In this document: positions 42,701 to 55,800 of the stretch, in pieces
Layout: the number at the start of each line of letters is the position of its first letter
Numbering within the stretch: position 1 is the stretch's first letter
NCBI GenBank assembly: GCA_035582835.1
Contig: JAYKAV010002109.1
Span: 1,806,857 to 1,870,856, forward strand
Direction: 5' to 3'
Origin: Phoebastria nigripes
Lineage: Eukaryota; Chordata; Aves; Procellariiformes; Diomedeidae
DNA length: 64,000 nucleotides
Program-made: the position numbers and the translations under genes
The notes under the pieces: generated by a model
Databases searched by the model: none
Told to the model about the DNA's origin: nothing
Seen by the model: the letters and a program-made list of their open reading frames with translations, nothing else

Positions 42701-45700
42701 GTAAATATGCAATCTTCAGGAGGCAGCATGTGCTCACACCTCTGTCTGAGGTGAAGAAATATTGTGCTNGTGTATATTGGATCTACTACAACTTTATTAC
42801 AAGACATCTACAGTCGTAAGTTTTCATGCAGGTGGCACTGCAGTTTGCCTGCTGTAATCACTTACGCTGATTGCCAGGGTTCCTTTTCCTCTTTGGCTCT
42901 TGCTTTATTTTGGGATTACAGAACTATCGTGACGAGGCACCATGACAACAGTAATATTCAGCGTTTGGTTTGTCCAGGCTTGTGTATTTTCCCAGTGGGT
43001 GGTTAGCAGTTTGGTCAGGGGACAGGAAGAGTTGAGTAAACTGGCAGAAAAGGGTGAATGAGAAGAATTTCTTCCATCCTCCCCCGCAGCTGAGGCTGTG
43101 TTTGAGTGTGAGGGAAGCACCAAGAGCAGCAATGGAGAGGAAGCAGCTGCTATCCCTCACCCTTCCCAGCAGCCAGACCACAGCTGATGAAAGGATGGAG
43201 CTTTGCACAAACGTTGACGTGACCCATGGGCACGACCCATGCTCATCCTACCAGGACAGGTTCCTGCAGGAGTTTGTTCCTCGCACCATGAAATACCTTC
43301 CAGTCTTGTTATGTGTGATGCTCAAGGCCAGAGCAGGAAAAATCTTCAGCTGTGCTCTCATGAGGAGGGTTTGAAGGATCCTTGGAAGTCCTATTGGTTT
43401 GGGCTCCTAATTAATGAGAAACAACTTCCTTGTCATGGTTGATTCAAGGGGACTGTGCTTCCTCTGGTTGGACTCGGCCTCCGAGTCTCTCAGGCTGACC
43501 CACTGTACAGCACCGTGACCTGGAGATTTTCTGCACAGATTTAAGGACTTCACTCTAATTTGATCATCTAAAAAGTAATGAGTATTAAAAGTATTATTTA
43601 ATGGAAGAAATCTCATACCACCACCTGAATATGAATCCGATTTGCAATTGTGTGAGTTCTGGATGTGTTTCTGGGAATTAAAAGTTTGGAGTTTAAATTA
43701 GAAAAATAGTTTTTAGATTACCAAAAAGGACAAGTATTAGTTGTTTTATTGAGGCCACAGTTACAGGTTTCTCTGGTTATAACGACAAAGAAAAATATTA
43801 AAGGCCATTTGGTTTACAAGTCATTTAAGCAATTGCTCCAAGTGCTCAAGCTGTTATTGACAAAAGCAGAATCCAAAGAGAAGTCAGTGCCAAAATGATT
43901 AAAGTGGTACTCAGCCTGGAATTGCCCTGTAGGAATTCTTTAAGACCACGTTAGTTAGTTGCTGGGTCTGCAATGAGAGCAGTATGGAAACTGTATGGAA
44001 GCTGTATGGAAAAAGAGTAGGTGCAAGGCAAGGAGAATATGGATCTTTTGGATCTTCCTGATATTGATACGGGAGGGACTATCTGTCGAAGTCTCTCCTT
44101 TTAGGCAAGGTGTCAGTGATAAATCTGTGATTTTCAAGTTGGCGCAATGTTAAGCAACGAACCACAAAATTTGCATCTAGCGTTGTATACGTTTTCTGCA
44201 ACTTCCTGATGATGAGAAAGAGTGTGGGTACAGAGAATGTCTTATTCTTTTGATTTATTCTTCTTTTTTCTTATTAATATTGAATTTCCTCACTGTAATT
44301 TTGTTCAAATTCTTGTTAAAACCAGATTTTTGAATGAAGTCCCCGACGTTAAATGAAAAATGCGTTCTTGCCTGGGCTCTGTGGGGTGCACATGAGTTAA
44401 GCAGCGCATCAATTCATCCAGCTCACTGCGACGCAAAGTTAGTTTCTCAATATATCCATGGCCTGTGATATACTGAGAAAAACCCATGCTATGGCTTTGA
44501 ATTTTAAGGGGTTTTCCATTCCTGCTGTCCAGAAAAGCTGCAAGTGCAGCACTTCCCAGCAAGGGAAGTGTGATGAGGGGCTTGGTCTTAATTTCAGTTC
44601 CGATTAAATCTTCTTGCTAAACTGCTTGTCTGCTTTACATGTTTTCTGTGTTTGCTCGCAGGCTTGCATATGGATGGAAATACATATTCTTCTGTCCCTG
44701 CTCCTTGAGAAAGAAGATCAGTATTTTATGTGCAGTCTTCACTGTGCATATTAAATGTAATGGAAAATGCAGGCAATGAGGAGGAGAAGCTGAAAAATAA
44801 GGTGATTATATGTGAAAATGTGAGCAGTTTCCATTCTGATGGGAGAAAAAGAGATGTTGCACATTCATAAATGAGAACGGCTTTCTCCTTCAAGTTTTAG
44901 ACAACGCATGTAAACAAATGGCCGTTCTTCTGATCTTAGTGGGAAAAATCATATTTACATACCAAATGTAGATATCATTAACACTTATATTTTATCTTTT
45001 CACAACGAGCTAATTAGATGCAGTGTACGGGTAACTTTTTAGGAGCTTTTCTATGTGTGTCCCACAGATTTGTCGGAGAGCTGTATTGGTTACAGTGCAG
45101 AACCAGCTCAAATGAGGACGTATATCTGAATTTTTGCTTGGGGTGGGGGGCAGAGAGGGAACCAAACTGCCATCCTGGTTTAGCTTTTTTTGGATAGGCT
45201 CCTGGATATGAATTTGCTTGTGGAGCAGGACGCTTTTAATGAAATCTGTTGGCTGCTTTGTGCAAAAACGAAGGTTTTTTAGGGTAAGCTGGAGAAAAGG
45301 TTTACTTCAAAAAGGGGAGGGGAAAAAAGGTGATAACACTGAAACGTCATCTGCGTGATCCCAAACATTCATAGAATTCAGCATGGCACATTGAAGGGTT
45401 TCCCCAGAGGAAGCCAAGAGCTCCCCCAGGGATGATCCACCATATGACTTCTGGGGCTGCCCGTGGTCAGAAGGTAAGTGTTGGCTGGGGGGAAAGATGC
45501 AGAAATAATTTGTCTTCTGAGAACTATGAGGTGAAAAATTGATTGCTGTATCATGCCTATAGCATCAAAGTCAAAAAGGCTTGGAAGTGGGTTTAGGGTA
45601 GGTAAGGGATTAGGATCTACTCATGTTTTCTGAAGAGTGGGGGATTTACAGAACTAGACTTGTCCCAGGTCTACCAGAAGCGGTCACACAGTCGGAGCCA

Positions 45701-46274
45701 AAATAATTTTTGGAAAGAAGGCGCAGAAGGGCAGTTTACGTTTGAAGGGTTATGAGTGCAGGGGAGAGCATCCCTGCTGCGCTGCCGGGAGCCGCGGCTC
45801 GGTGGCCATGGGGTGAGCGGTGCTGCCGGGTGTTTGGGTGGTGGAGTAGCTAGGAGGAGTGCGGAGGAGCGTTCGCAGTGCCTACTGAGGTCCTGCGGAG
45901 ACTGCGAGGTCTGAAAGTTAACAGAGGCAAGTGTGGGCTATTTTCCGTAATCAAGTTACCTATTCAGGGCGCTATGCACAATCAAAAGGCATTCTCTCTT
46001 TAAGAGAAAACAAAACCATACGGAGACTGGACACAATGCCTCTGCATTTAAATAATGTCTGGAAATATTAAACTTTCATAGTATAGAAATAGAAAAAGAA
46101 GTCTTAGCCTTTCTGAGGTCAGTAAACACCACAAGCATTTATTTGAAAATCTCTTTATTCTTGCCACAGATCACGAAACCAGAGGTAGAACTGCTGTGGC
46201 CAAAGGTGGCCCCGTCCCCGCTGCAGCAGCTGGCCCGGGGGTTCGTTCGTTCCTGGGATGCCACAGAGCTGGCA

Positions 46275-46346
46275 TTTTCTTCTATGAAAGAAGAAATATT
46301 TTCTTCTACAAAAGAAGAAGTATTTTCTTCTATGAAAGAAGAAATA
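46275..46346. repeat. Three-copy 24-bp minisatellite in which every unit is a hairpin
   Basis: Three head-to-tail units at 46,275, 46,299 and 46,323. Each contains TTTCTTCT and its near-perfect or perfect reverse complement AGAAGAAA around a 5-base centre (ATGAA or ACAAA). Units 1 and 3 are identical; unit 2 differs at a few bases. Both strands stay open through the array, but no gene is supported. Confidence 0.85.
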
Positions 46347-49300
46347 ATTCTACTAGGATTACCTGAATTGCCCTGAAGAGGGGAAATCAGTGGGGGTCCC
46401 AGCGGTGGGAAATCCTGCAATCCCTCTGCAGCGAGAGGAAGAGGTCCGATGAGTTTTGAGCCTGGCAAGTTTTTTGAGAGGATTATACAATGTGATTCTT
46501 TGTGCTGGATATTTCTGGGAGGCCCCGATCCAGCATAAGATTTTCACGTGTTGTTAACCATAAACTGTGAAACTTTGAGTACTTACAGTTGAGTAAATAC
46601 TTAAATGATTTCCTGATTTGAGGCCCAAGTAATATGGAAAGTCTTTGCAGTACCGTAGCTAAAAGGTGCACCACAAATTATTTTGCTTTCCCCCCATATA
46701 AGGCATAAGCTTATTCAAAGTTCTCTTTCATAAATTTCAGTGGATGATATATGAACTTCAGGAGGTGACGGAAATGGAGATTTCATTTACAATATTTATT
46801 TTGTCATGAAGTGATACATGCGTTCATAGCAAAAAAGAGGAGGCGTAAGTTAGAACATACTTGGAAGTAATTGCACACCAGGAAGGTAAGAGAAAAGACT
46901 TCACATCTTTCCTTTCACTCTCAAAGTAAGTAAAATAATTTGTTGCAGTTGATTACAGACTATAATAGCAATAGTTAGAACTATTAATCTAACATAACAT
47001 TTTCGTTGCTGGAGCCTGAATTCTGGTCACTGTTACCATATCACAATACTCTGTTCTTCTCATAGTCCTCTTCATTCCAGCAGGAGCAAGGTACCCGTCA
47101 ATACAGTTACGGGGGTCAGAATCTGGCTCTGAAACCTAAAAATGTGGGAAAGCACATTACATTAGAAAAAAATGAAAGCGTGTCAATAAACATATGATCA
47201 AATGGTACTCGCATTAAAAAGTGGTTCAATAATCTCAATAGCCATTACAAGAGGAACAACACGTATTCTGTTATCATAGAACTTTGGAAAAACATTTTGT
47301 CTTTGGCTTTTCATTTATTTATAGCTAATATATAATGAACAGTGATACATATAAGAATTTAAGGGAAGGAGCAAGCTTATTTATATAGAACTTCAGGGTA
47401 AAACAATTCAAAACAGAAAAATGAGGAGTTTCAAAATCCTAAAAGCAAACTTAGAAGGTTCTCACTGTAATGAAATACGATGTCCAAAATATTTGCAAAG
47501 AGCCTTTCGTTATCCTTGCACAGGTCTAGGTACAGCGAACCAGTAATTAGGCTGAGAAGGGCAACGGAGCTTTTAAGGAGATGCTCGAAGCTTGGCAGGG
47601 TGAAAGCCAGTTTGCAGAGAGAGGCCGCACTGATCGTCTGCGTGGAGCTTGCTGCAGGGTTGCAACCATCGTTACAGAAAGGAGCAGAGAAGAAAGCAAG
47701 TGAAACAGGTTCATTAAAGACCCTGCACAGGGTACTGGCTCAGGCTCTTTTCCCCTCTGTTAACGTTTTATATCTCTGTCTTAAGAACCACGGTGCATTC
47801 TGCTCTGTTCAGACAGAGAGGTTTGGTGAGCAGTTAAGGTGAATAAGTATGCATGCGTGTCTTTTCGCTTCGCCTGTTAACTGTTGCTGATTTTATAAGT
47901 TAACTTTATTTGAAAAATGGAGCCTATTTTAATGTTATCCTCTCTGTTGACCTTCCTCAAATACTGTCCCAACTCTGCTGTTTTTTTCTGGTTCCATTAT
48001 CAAATAGATATTGATTCTATGCACAAAAACATTTTCCAGATAGTGCTATTGAGCTCCACGCTGCAGGTCTTTTTTCCATCCAAGACGCAAACATTTCATT
48101 TTTGGCTTAAGGTAAACGTAAGCAAATATTAACTTTCTTGCCTTTTTCCTGAGAATAGCAAAAATCAAAACGACTGTTTGGGGTGGGGGGAATGGGGCGT
48201 TGGCAAAACTCCTGTTCCGTGCCACCAAACTGGAACAAGTCTTCAAAATCCCAAGTTCAGCACCAAATATTTCAGCAGAAAGAGGAAATATGATGGCTTG
48301 GCATGCGAGCCCAGGCTCAGAACTGCTTCCACTGCTCTCAGCTCTGGCTGAGAAGAAATTTCTTATTTACTTCTTAACTGCTGTTAAGAGCACTGTATTC
48401 TCCCTCCTTTGGAGCAAGAAGGGATCCCATCCCCTCACCTCTTCCTCTCCTCCCCATCCCAGACCCTATGGAATTGAACTATGGAACAAAGACGGAGGAA
48501 AACCTTGTGGGATTTCTGTCCTCCAACTGTCTGTCCTGCAGTTCTGTTTATTTTTTAAATATACAAAGGGAGAAGTGGCACCAAGTTTAAAAAGCTTAGT
48601 TTGTTAGAAGTCCGCTCTAATGAGAGGAGTGTTGCTTTGCCTTAAAGTCAGCAAGCATGGTGAAGGCACAGTCTAAATTCAAATTAACCATGGTAAAGTA
48701 GAAAGAAGTCACTCCTAGAGTGTATCGCTGCACCTCTCCTGTCTCCCAAAGTTTATCCTNCTCCTGCTTTACAAATCAGATCAGAAACAGGGAGCTCACG
48801 TGGCACTGAGAAACCCAGGATCTCTGTCTGCATGATGTTGGGCTCTGACTTGACAGCAGAAAAGTGGGTCGCCAGCTTGTTATTGGCAGCTCAATTTTGG
48901 TGTCATTTAGGCAGCTGAGGAGAAACAAATAGGCCATCGATCAGTCTAGCAACAGCCTGGGGCCTCTGTATTTTAATTACATGTGTTCTTTGCACCAAAT
49001 TTATCCCTGTTGAAAACATCATCAACTTAAATGAAACTCCACAATGGAGGAATTTTACCCAAAATGTTTTTTTTTCCTCTGTATTATTAATACATCTAAC
49101 ACTGTTGCAAATAACACTTTATTTTTCTGTCTCTCCAACTTTTCTAAGCAAGCTCACTGAGTTTTCGATGCTGTTTTCAAGTAGGGAAGAGAGATGAAGA
49201 TAACTTTTCCTGTTAGCCCTTATTATAGGAAGAAGCTTTAAGCGATTGTTGAAACTTACTCTTCCAGTGCAGGTGACCTCTGTCCCGCACAACGCTGCGT

Positions 49301-49639
49301 TTAGCACAAGCAAGCTGGGTGCTCTGCTTGATTTACCAAACAGAAACTGTGATTATCAGTAATGTTGCTGCCATGTGTGCTCTCTGCGGGCACTGGAGAA
49401 ATCCAGTGAAGTCCACCGTAAGATGGGTCCGTTTCTGGATGGGACTGTTTTATGTGGGACCTGTTCCATCAAAGCCTGGCTGCTCTAGCAGCAGTAAAGA
49501 TTTTGTTTTTTCCACTCCAAGAAGGGTTTCTGAGAGACTGGAAACCAAAATATGTCAAGAGCTAGGACTAAAATACAACTTTTCTCTTTCTCAAGCATGC
49601 ATAGATGTGCAGTTGGTCTAAGGGCGCATGAGGCATTTC

Positions 49640-49914
49640 TTCAAGGAAGCATCTGCAGGAGGAGCCTCTGCCTACTTGGGCACGTGGTGCCAAAGGGTGC
49701 GATCCTCCAGCAGGATCTCCCACCTGGAAACTAATGGACCAGGGAGGATAGCCAGTGTGAGGCGGAGCGGTTGCTCCTCTCTTTGCAGCAACCCACGCAA
49801 CGAGGGCGAGCCGAGCTCTGCCGTCTCCAGCAGCGCTCCCAGCCGCTCNCCCGCAGCAGTGAGAGTGGGAGCAGCCAGCGGCCAAATCCCCGCGGCAAGC
49901 GGCTTCCAGGGCAA
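49640..49914 (+). promoter_or_regulatory. GC-rich 5' region of the NHE2-type gene
   Basis: Sequence just before the start codon is G+C- and CpG-rich compared with its surroundings and probably includes the promoter and 5' UTR. No TATA box was seen. It contains one undetermined base (49,849). Confidence 0.45.
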
Positions 49915-50191
49915 ATGGAGGGGCAGAGGCCAGGGTGCAAAGCTGCAGCTGCTGTCCTAGCTGGGTCCTTGCTCTCCTCCGTCCTCCAAGCCACCAGGGT
50001 CCGAGCCCTGCAAGGCTCCCCACCGATGCCACTGCTGGAGGACATGATCCCGGAGAACGTCAGCTGGGCTGCCGAGGAAGCCCAGGGCAACGAATCCTCA
50101 GAGCACGCGTTTTTCTCTCTGGATTATCAGCATGTTCAAGTCCCCTTTGAAATCACACTCTGGATCATGCTTGCATCCTTGGCCAAAATAG
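49915..50191 (+). CDS. NHE2-type Na+/H+ exchanger, exon 1
   Basis: Codes for residues 1-92 plus the first base of codon 93, ending at a GTAAGG donor. The start is the first ATG in a frame that is open further upstream. It opens [20 protein letters not shown], a hydrophobic stretch that can serve as a signal sequence, as in NHE2. Next comes a short acidic extracellular segment with N-glycosylation sequons NVS and NES. It ends with [17 protein letters not shown] and LASLAKI, the hallmark start of the NHE membrane domain, very close to NHE2 ([17 protein letters not shown]). The protein exchanges external Na+ for internal H+ at the plasma membrane. The N-terminal 60 residues are family-variable, so the start is less certain than the rest. 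Confidence 0.85.
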
Positions 50192-51725
50192 GTAAGGCAT
50201 CTTGAGAGGGTGAGGAAGGACGGGGGTCTCCTTGGGGGTGCTGTGGGCAGGGGTGGCCTTTGCTTCACCTCTTCTCCAAACTTGGAGCCTGAGGTAACAT
50301 GCCAAGTCCTAAGGATGCACATATTGTGTGCCAGACATACTGCACGCACGGAAAATAACTGCGCAGTTGCATTTTAGGTTGGAAATGATGGTTTTCCATC
50401 TAGAAGTTCACACCTGCGCATGGTGTTGCTATTAGAAGGAAAACTATCAGGGTTTCCAGGAATTTTATTTAACTGCGGTACACACCAAGGTGTGCATTCA
50501 TCTCGATTAGCTTGCCAGCTACACTACGTGCAGGTTGTCCAGTGACATCTTCATCTTAAAATGAAGACTTCTTGGTCTTAAAAAAGGGTGCTGCGTCTGG
50601 CCAGCTGCGAGGAATAATTCAGTCCATGTGCAGGGTGTTATACAGCCTAAAATAAAATCTCTCTGCATCAAGGAGGTTGTCTGTGTAACACCACCTAAGA
50701 AATTATAGTTTGTATAACTTGGATCTATCTTTTTTTTTTTTCCCCCTGCAAAACTGGGTATAGGAAAGTGGAAATTATATATTCTTTTTTTTTTTCTCCT
50801 CCAGGAATTGTGATNGCTTCTGTTAAATTACTGCTATATAAAAGTTATTTTATAGCATTTTTTCTTTTATTTTTTTCCTCAGAAGGGAGAAGTCTCGGAG
50901 ATTCATTTAAATCAGAATTTCTTTCCGATGGAAATGGTCTTTTCGTTTTGCTATTCTGGATATTATGTGATGAGATCTCAACTCTATTAACATGCATGAA
51001 GAAATAATAATGATTGCAGTTTTTTTTTTTTTTTTTTTTTTTTTNTTTTTTTTTTTTTTTTTTTTATTATTCCTATTCCAGTTTGGTTTCTTTCAATTAC
51101 TTTCTTTTAATAACTCACCTTGAGTACTTGTAGTGGTTGTCAGCATTTCTCTCTAACATTGGGTGTTGCACAAGGCTGGCTTGATTGGACTTTTTTCAAT
51201 GTTGCCTTTAGCTTTAAGTGTTAATGATTAAATAATATTAAAAGTGGCACCGTTTATAATTAATGAGAATGCTTTTTCTGATTTTTTTGGTGTATGGAAT
51301 CTGTATTGTGTTTAAAATTAGCAGNTGCTATTTACATTAGTGCTGAAGATGGCATGCTAACTAGATTGCATCATAAATAATTCCAAATACCTTTTTATTT
51401 ATGCAGATTATTTAGTTTTTCTATTTGTGTATTACCTAAAAATATATCTTTAACCTTATGCTATGATGAAATGCAGTCTGAACCAACAGTAATTTTAGAA
51501 AGTTTGGTATTTTTGGTAATCTTTCAGATTTTCTAGCCAATTTCTGATTGAGTGACTTCACCTTAATTGTGTGCATTTATTAGTACTACTCCAAAGCGCA
51601 GCCTGCTGAAGGTGGGAGCACGGGGAGCTGCCTCACCCCGGCGAGGAGCTGGTTGGTGCTCTTCAGCCAGTTTGGGCTGATGAGATAATACTTTTTTTTT
51701 TTNCCCCCTATTCATCCCCTTCCAG
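50192..51725 (+). other. NHE2-type intron 1
   Basis: Phase 1 intron from GTAAGG to a C/T-rich acceptor ending TCCAG. It contains a poly(T) tract of about 46 bases at 51,020-51,065, interrupted by one undetermined base. Confidence 0.9.
51020..51065. repeat. Poly(T) tract, about 46 bases
   Basis: Continuous T run with one N at 51,045. Its true length may differ in the genome. Confidence 0.85.
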
Positions 51726-52189
51726 GGTTTCATCTATATAACAAGCTGCCTTCCGTCGTTCCCGAAAGCTGTTTATTGATATTTGTAGGACTCATCATGG
51801 GGGGAATCATCTACGGCTTAAACGACAAGTCACCGCCTGTTATGGACAGCGACATCTTTTTCCTCTACCTGCTGCCACCCATTGTCCTTGATGCAGGGTA
51901 CTTCATGCCCAGCCGTCCCTTTTTTGAGAACATCGGCACTATCCTCCTCTACGCCGTCGTGGGGACGATATGGAATGTGTTTGGGATTGGCTTTTCCCTG
52001 TACGGGATCTGCCAGGTGAAAGCCTTTCAGCTGCAGGACGTGTCGTTGCTCCACAACCTCCTGTTCGGCAGCCTGATCGCCGCCGTGGACCCCGTGGCGG
52101 TGTTAGCCGTCTTTGAAGAGATACACGTCAATGAAAAGCTACACATTTTGGTCTTCGGTGAATCGCTCCTGAATGACGCGGTGACGGTG
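51726..52189 (+). CDS. NHE2-type Na+/H+ exchanger, exon 2
   Basis: Residues 93-247 ([18 protein letters not shown] onward), phase 1 to phase 0, with a clean TCCAG acceptor and GTAAGG donor. It carries much of the transport core: the amiloride-region motif FFLYLLPPI (137-145) followed by VLDAGYFMP, then [14 protein letters not shown] (211-224), and [13 protein letters not shown] with E238, N242 and D243, the residues matching the essential E-S-L-L-N-D site of NHE1. FFENIGTI and GICQVKAF favour the NHE2/NHE4 branch, and [20 protein letters not shown] is NHE2-like; NHE4 has FGEALLNDGI here. Five or so membrane helices can be seen. No damaging change is visible. Confidence 0.95.
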
Positions 52190-52560
52190 GTAAGGACTAG
52201 CCTTTATTTTGCATATTTAATGTTCAGAGGAAGGATGCTCTGGTGCCGAGAGGTGGGANGTGAGATCTGCACAGGGAAAAGGCATCAACAGCCTCTTCTA
52301 GCAGAGGACTCCCGGTCCACATCTCTGGCCTGAGGTCCTAAGAAGCTTTCAGGTGAACATCTCTTCGACTGTGTGTCTGGAGATAGAAATGCATGCGAGT
52401 GCCCCGGCACTCCCCTGGTAGCAGCCTGACCTGCAGGGAAGGATGCTGACCCTGCACTGGCAGAAATCCCAGCGGTGTATTTTAGTGTCATTGCTACATA
52501 TGGCCATGTCCGGTGAATATCTTGTTAACGGCTGTTTTTCCTCTTTCATTTTTCACCCAG
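52190..52560 (+). other. NHE2-type intron 2
   Basis: Short (371 bp) phase 0 intron from GTAAGG to a pyrimidine-rich CACCCAG acceptor. Confidence 0.93.
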
Positions 52561-52811
52561 GTGCTCTACAAGCTATTTCGATCTTTCTGTGAAATGCCAG
52601 CCATCAAAAGTGTGGATGTTTTTGCTGGTGTTGGAAAATTCTTTGTGGTTGGGCTAGGAGGAGTTTTAGTAGGTCTTATTTTTGGGCTGACCGCCGCCTT
52701 TACCACGCGATTCACCAAGGATATCCGTGTCATCGAACCGCTCTTTGTCTTCCTCTACAGCTATCTTTCCTACCTCACTGCTGAAATGTTTCACCTTTCG
52801 GGGATCGTGGC
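52561..52811 (+). CDS. NHE2-type Na+/H+ exchanger, exon 3
   Basis: Residues 248 to part of 331 ([20 protein letters not shown] onward), phase 0 to phase 2, ending at GTAAGT. It reads through the segment [17 protein letters not shown] and then [20 protein letters not shown], followed by [19 protein letters not shown]322 in TAEMFHLSG corresponds to the glutamate of NHE1 (E346) needed for transport and inhibitor sensitivity. Human NHE2 has [18 protein letters not shown] here, and NHE3 and NHE4 differ more, so this exon is the strongest support for an NHE2-type identity. Confidence 0.95.
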
Positions 52812-55800
52812 GTAAGTANGTCCCAGCATCTCATCTGTCCAGGAAAGCTGTCTGGCTATATTTACTGAAAAGTATCAGAAAAAGTTTTAAAGTAAGTTTG
52901 CTTCATTGAAAGTCTGTGTATGGCAGCGAACAGCGAGTATAAAAGCCTGTGGAAGAGCTGAGAGGTGTAACCCCATTTCACACATTACACAATTACACAT
53001 CAGTGGTAATAGCTGCAAGTCACAAGCGATCCAGGTGACTGCTGCTGGGCAAGCTTCAGATGGCTGAGCAGTTTATGTAGGTTATTGAGGAATGTTTATT
53101 TGAGCTCCATGTTTTTCGTTTGGAAACCCTGAACGTTCAGGCAGCGAGATGTCTAGAGGGTTTGGCAGAGCCAGAAGAGGCTTTCTTGGCATATTTTGTT
53201 GTTTTCCGTGTTGGTCCAGTCCAAACTAACATTTGAAGAGCTGCGAGGAGTATTTAATCGAATCCTCAGAAAGGTTTGGTCTGAGTTTACAGCACGTCTG
53301 TTCTAGCACCCTCCTCCTGATCTGCACCTACCTACCAGCTAGCTTTGGGTGGTGGCCCCAAAGGCGTGCTGAGGCAGACCTTACGGTGACAGAGCAAAGT
53401 GCGTGATGGGGGGGAGTTGCCTGTCCCTGACAGAGCTGAAGCCTGGAAATATTCCTGCTGTTCGGGCGGGGAGGGTTCTAGTGGAAACCTCTGCTTACTG
53501 CCAGAAGAAGTTCAGAGACAGCGCATGAGTTTGGTCTCCTGAGTGAGGGTGTCATCCGTCGTCTCTCTATCTCCAGTAACGTTTGAAATCTGCTGACCAA
53601 TTTCAGCCAAAGTTGTCAGAGATCAAGGTTTCAAAGGTACTAAACCCAGACTGCTTGCGATTCACTACAGCACAGTCAGTCCCATACACTCTTCAATCTA
53701 AAAAACACTTCAGAGCACCGAAGGGCTTACTCTGAAGCTTTTGTACAACCAGGGTATAGCGACGTGGGGCAGACAGGGCCTGCCTGCGTCCTGCAGCCGA
53801 GTCCCACGCTGTGTCAGGTACCATCTCGCGTATTCCCATGCAACTTTCCGCATCGGCGAGGAGAAGCTATTTGTTTCTGTAAATTCAGTCTTTCACAAAT
53901 TGTAACTTATAGATAACACAGTTAATTTATTTTTCTTTTAAATGGGTAGGTCTTTCAATAAAATGAATACTTTTGGGCCAGATCCTTCAGTTTTAGGAGA
54001 GGTAACTGAGCTTTGGGCTCTTGCATTTCACTTGCAGAGCGGGTGCTGAGAACAAAGTAGATATAATAATCCTCATGGTCAAAGAAAGCTCGCCTTGGAA
54101 AGCAGAGGCAGATGAAAACCAGAGTGATTCAGTCCTCCTGGCTTCTGTGGGCTGATATCTGTTGCATTTGGTTCTCCTGCCTAAACTAAGTCAGCTGGTG
54201 CTGCGGATCGCAACCAACTATTTAATATTTCCCTGAAGACTCTAAAGTGCACTTAGACTGCATTGATAGCTACAGTGTAAACAACTGTAAATCTGATAAT
54301 AATGAAGATAAAAAGAAAATACAAAAATTAAGCCAGGTACCAGCTAGACACGGGAGTATCTGGGAGATCTATTTTAAAACTAATGATACTGCTTTGGATA
54401 GAAACCATTCCTACATCTTGCAGATTTTTTTTCCTCNAATGGTTAATAGGAGCAATATTCTAGCATTACTGAAAACAATTCTAGCTCTGGGAATAGGTAA
54501 GGGAAAGCCTATTTATAGGAGCGTGAGACAGAACAGTGAAATAAATATGCTGCATAATCATCATGGAGCAGAAAAACATTCAATCCTAATGGTGTCTCCT
54601 TCTATCAATCACAATCTACTGTACCCATTATGGAACCCATTTTCTATTCTTTTGAATAATGCATTGTTTCTAAAGCAAAACAATTGCAAAGGCAGCTGAT
54701 TCCTGCACTGCTGGTCTTATAATTGCCAGATTATAAATGCCTCTCTTATATATCTTGATTTCAAACAATTCATTCATTTGTGACCAGGGAATACTGTATT
54801 ATAAGAAGCAGATCTTGGCAGTTTGTTTCTTTGAAAAATAAATTGATTGCCAAAAAAATCAATTCTACATAGTCCAAAAAAAAAAAAAATCTGTGAATGC
54901 AACCCAATCTGCTCAACAGTTCTGCAAATGTTTTTTAGTTTGGTTTCTTTTTTTCTTACCCCNCCCCTTGCCCCAGTGGCAGTGCCCATCTTTGAAGCTG
55001 TGACAGAACAGGTCAGGTTTATTCCCTGTCTGTGAATCTGGTGTGAACCCATATCCTTTTCCCAAGAAGTATTCCCAAACCACGGCTCTGGAAGTCACTT
55101 CCCATAAATACTTGTTGAATTTCTTAGTTCCTAGCTGGAACTATTTTATCCACTATTTATTGAGGCAGATACAGAAACAGAAGAATTTTTTTTTTTTTTT
55201 TTAGCCTGTGGTTCAATCCCTGTTACTGTTTCTGGCTCAGGGCTTTATGCAAAGTGGGTCAGTCTGAAAAGGATAAATCAAAAAAAGACCGATTTCAGAA
55301 TATTTTAAGTATTGGTACAATTTCTTAGGAGGAGAAAGATGAAAAAGGGGTTTGAATCCTGGTTTCATGCTGCTGGATAAAACGGGATCTCTTTCCCCAG
55401 TAAGAGCCTTGTGGCTTTTCTGAGTCTGACCTTTTGTATCCCGTGCCTTTACTACAGGTCCTCTCCCTGAAGCCCAGTTTTAGTTTCAGACAAACCCAAA
55501 TGTTTCTTTCTCATTCAAAAAATGTATGTTTTTTTCATGGCAATGAGGAAAAACAAATAATTATTTTTAAATGAAAGAAATAGAAATGTGTGTGTTTGTT
55601 GGGTGGGTTGGNTTTTTTTGTTTGAATGCAAAGCCCAGTAATCAGCAACTCACAGTGGGTGGAAGCGCATCTTCATTTGAGAAAGTTTGTGGGTTTGGTT
55701 TTTTTTCCCCTTGTAATTTCTTATTTATTGTTCTAACTGAATATCTGATAAGTATTTTCCCATAATAGTGTTGCTGATTTTCTGAGTGCTTTAAGTAGAG

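Larger units (their letters stand above)
35906..49640. other. Intergenic region; no gene recognised
   Basis: AT-rich sequence with a pyrimidine-rich tract at about 36,700-36,775 and many short open frames. The longest is about 159 codons on the minus strand at 38,338-38,817. It has no recognisable domain, low-complexity leucine runs and no splice support, so it is not called. A hairpin minisatellite lies at 46,275-46,346. No tRNA, rRNA or transposase was recognised. Confidence 0.55.

Noticed and set aside
51830..52054. Minus-strand open frame inside NHE exon 2
   Set aside because: Shadow of the conserved coding exon on the plus strand.
54247..54699. Plus-strand open frame of 150 codons in NHE intron 3
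   Set aside because: Starts without ATG, holds an undetermined base and has no resemblance to NHE or other families.
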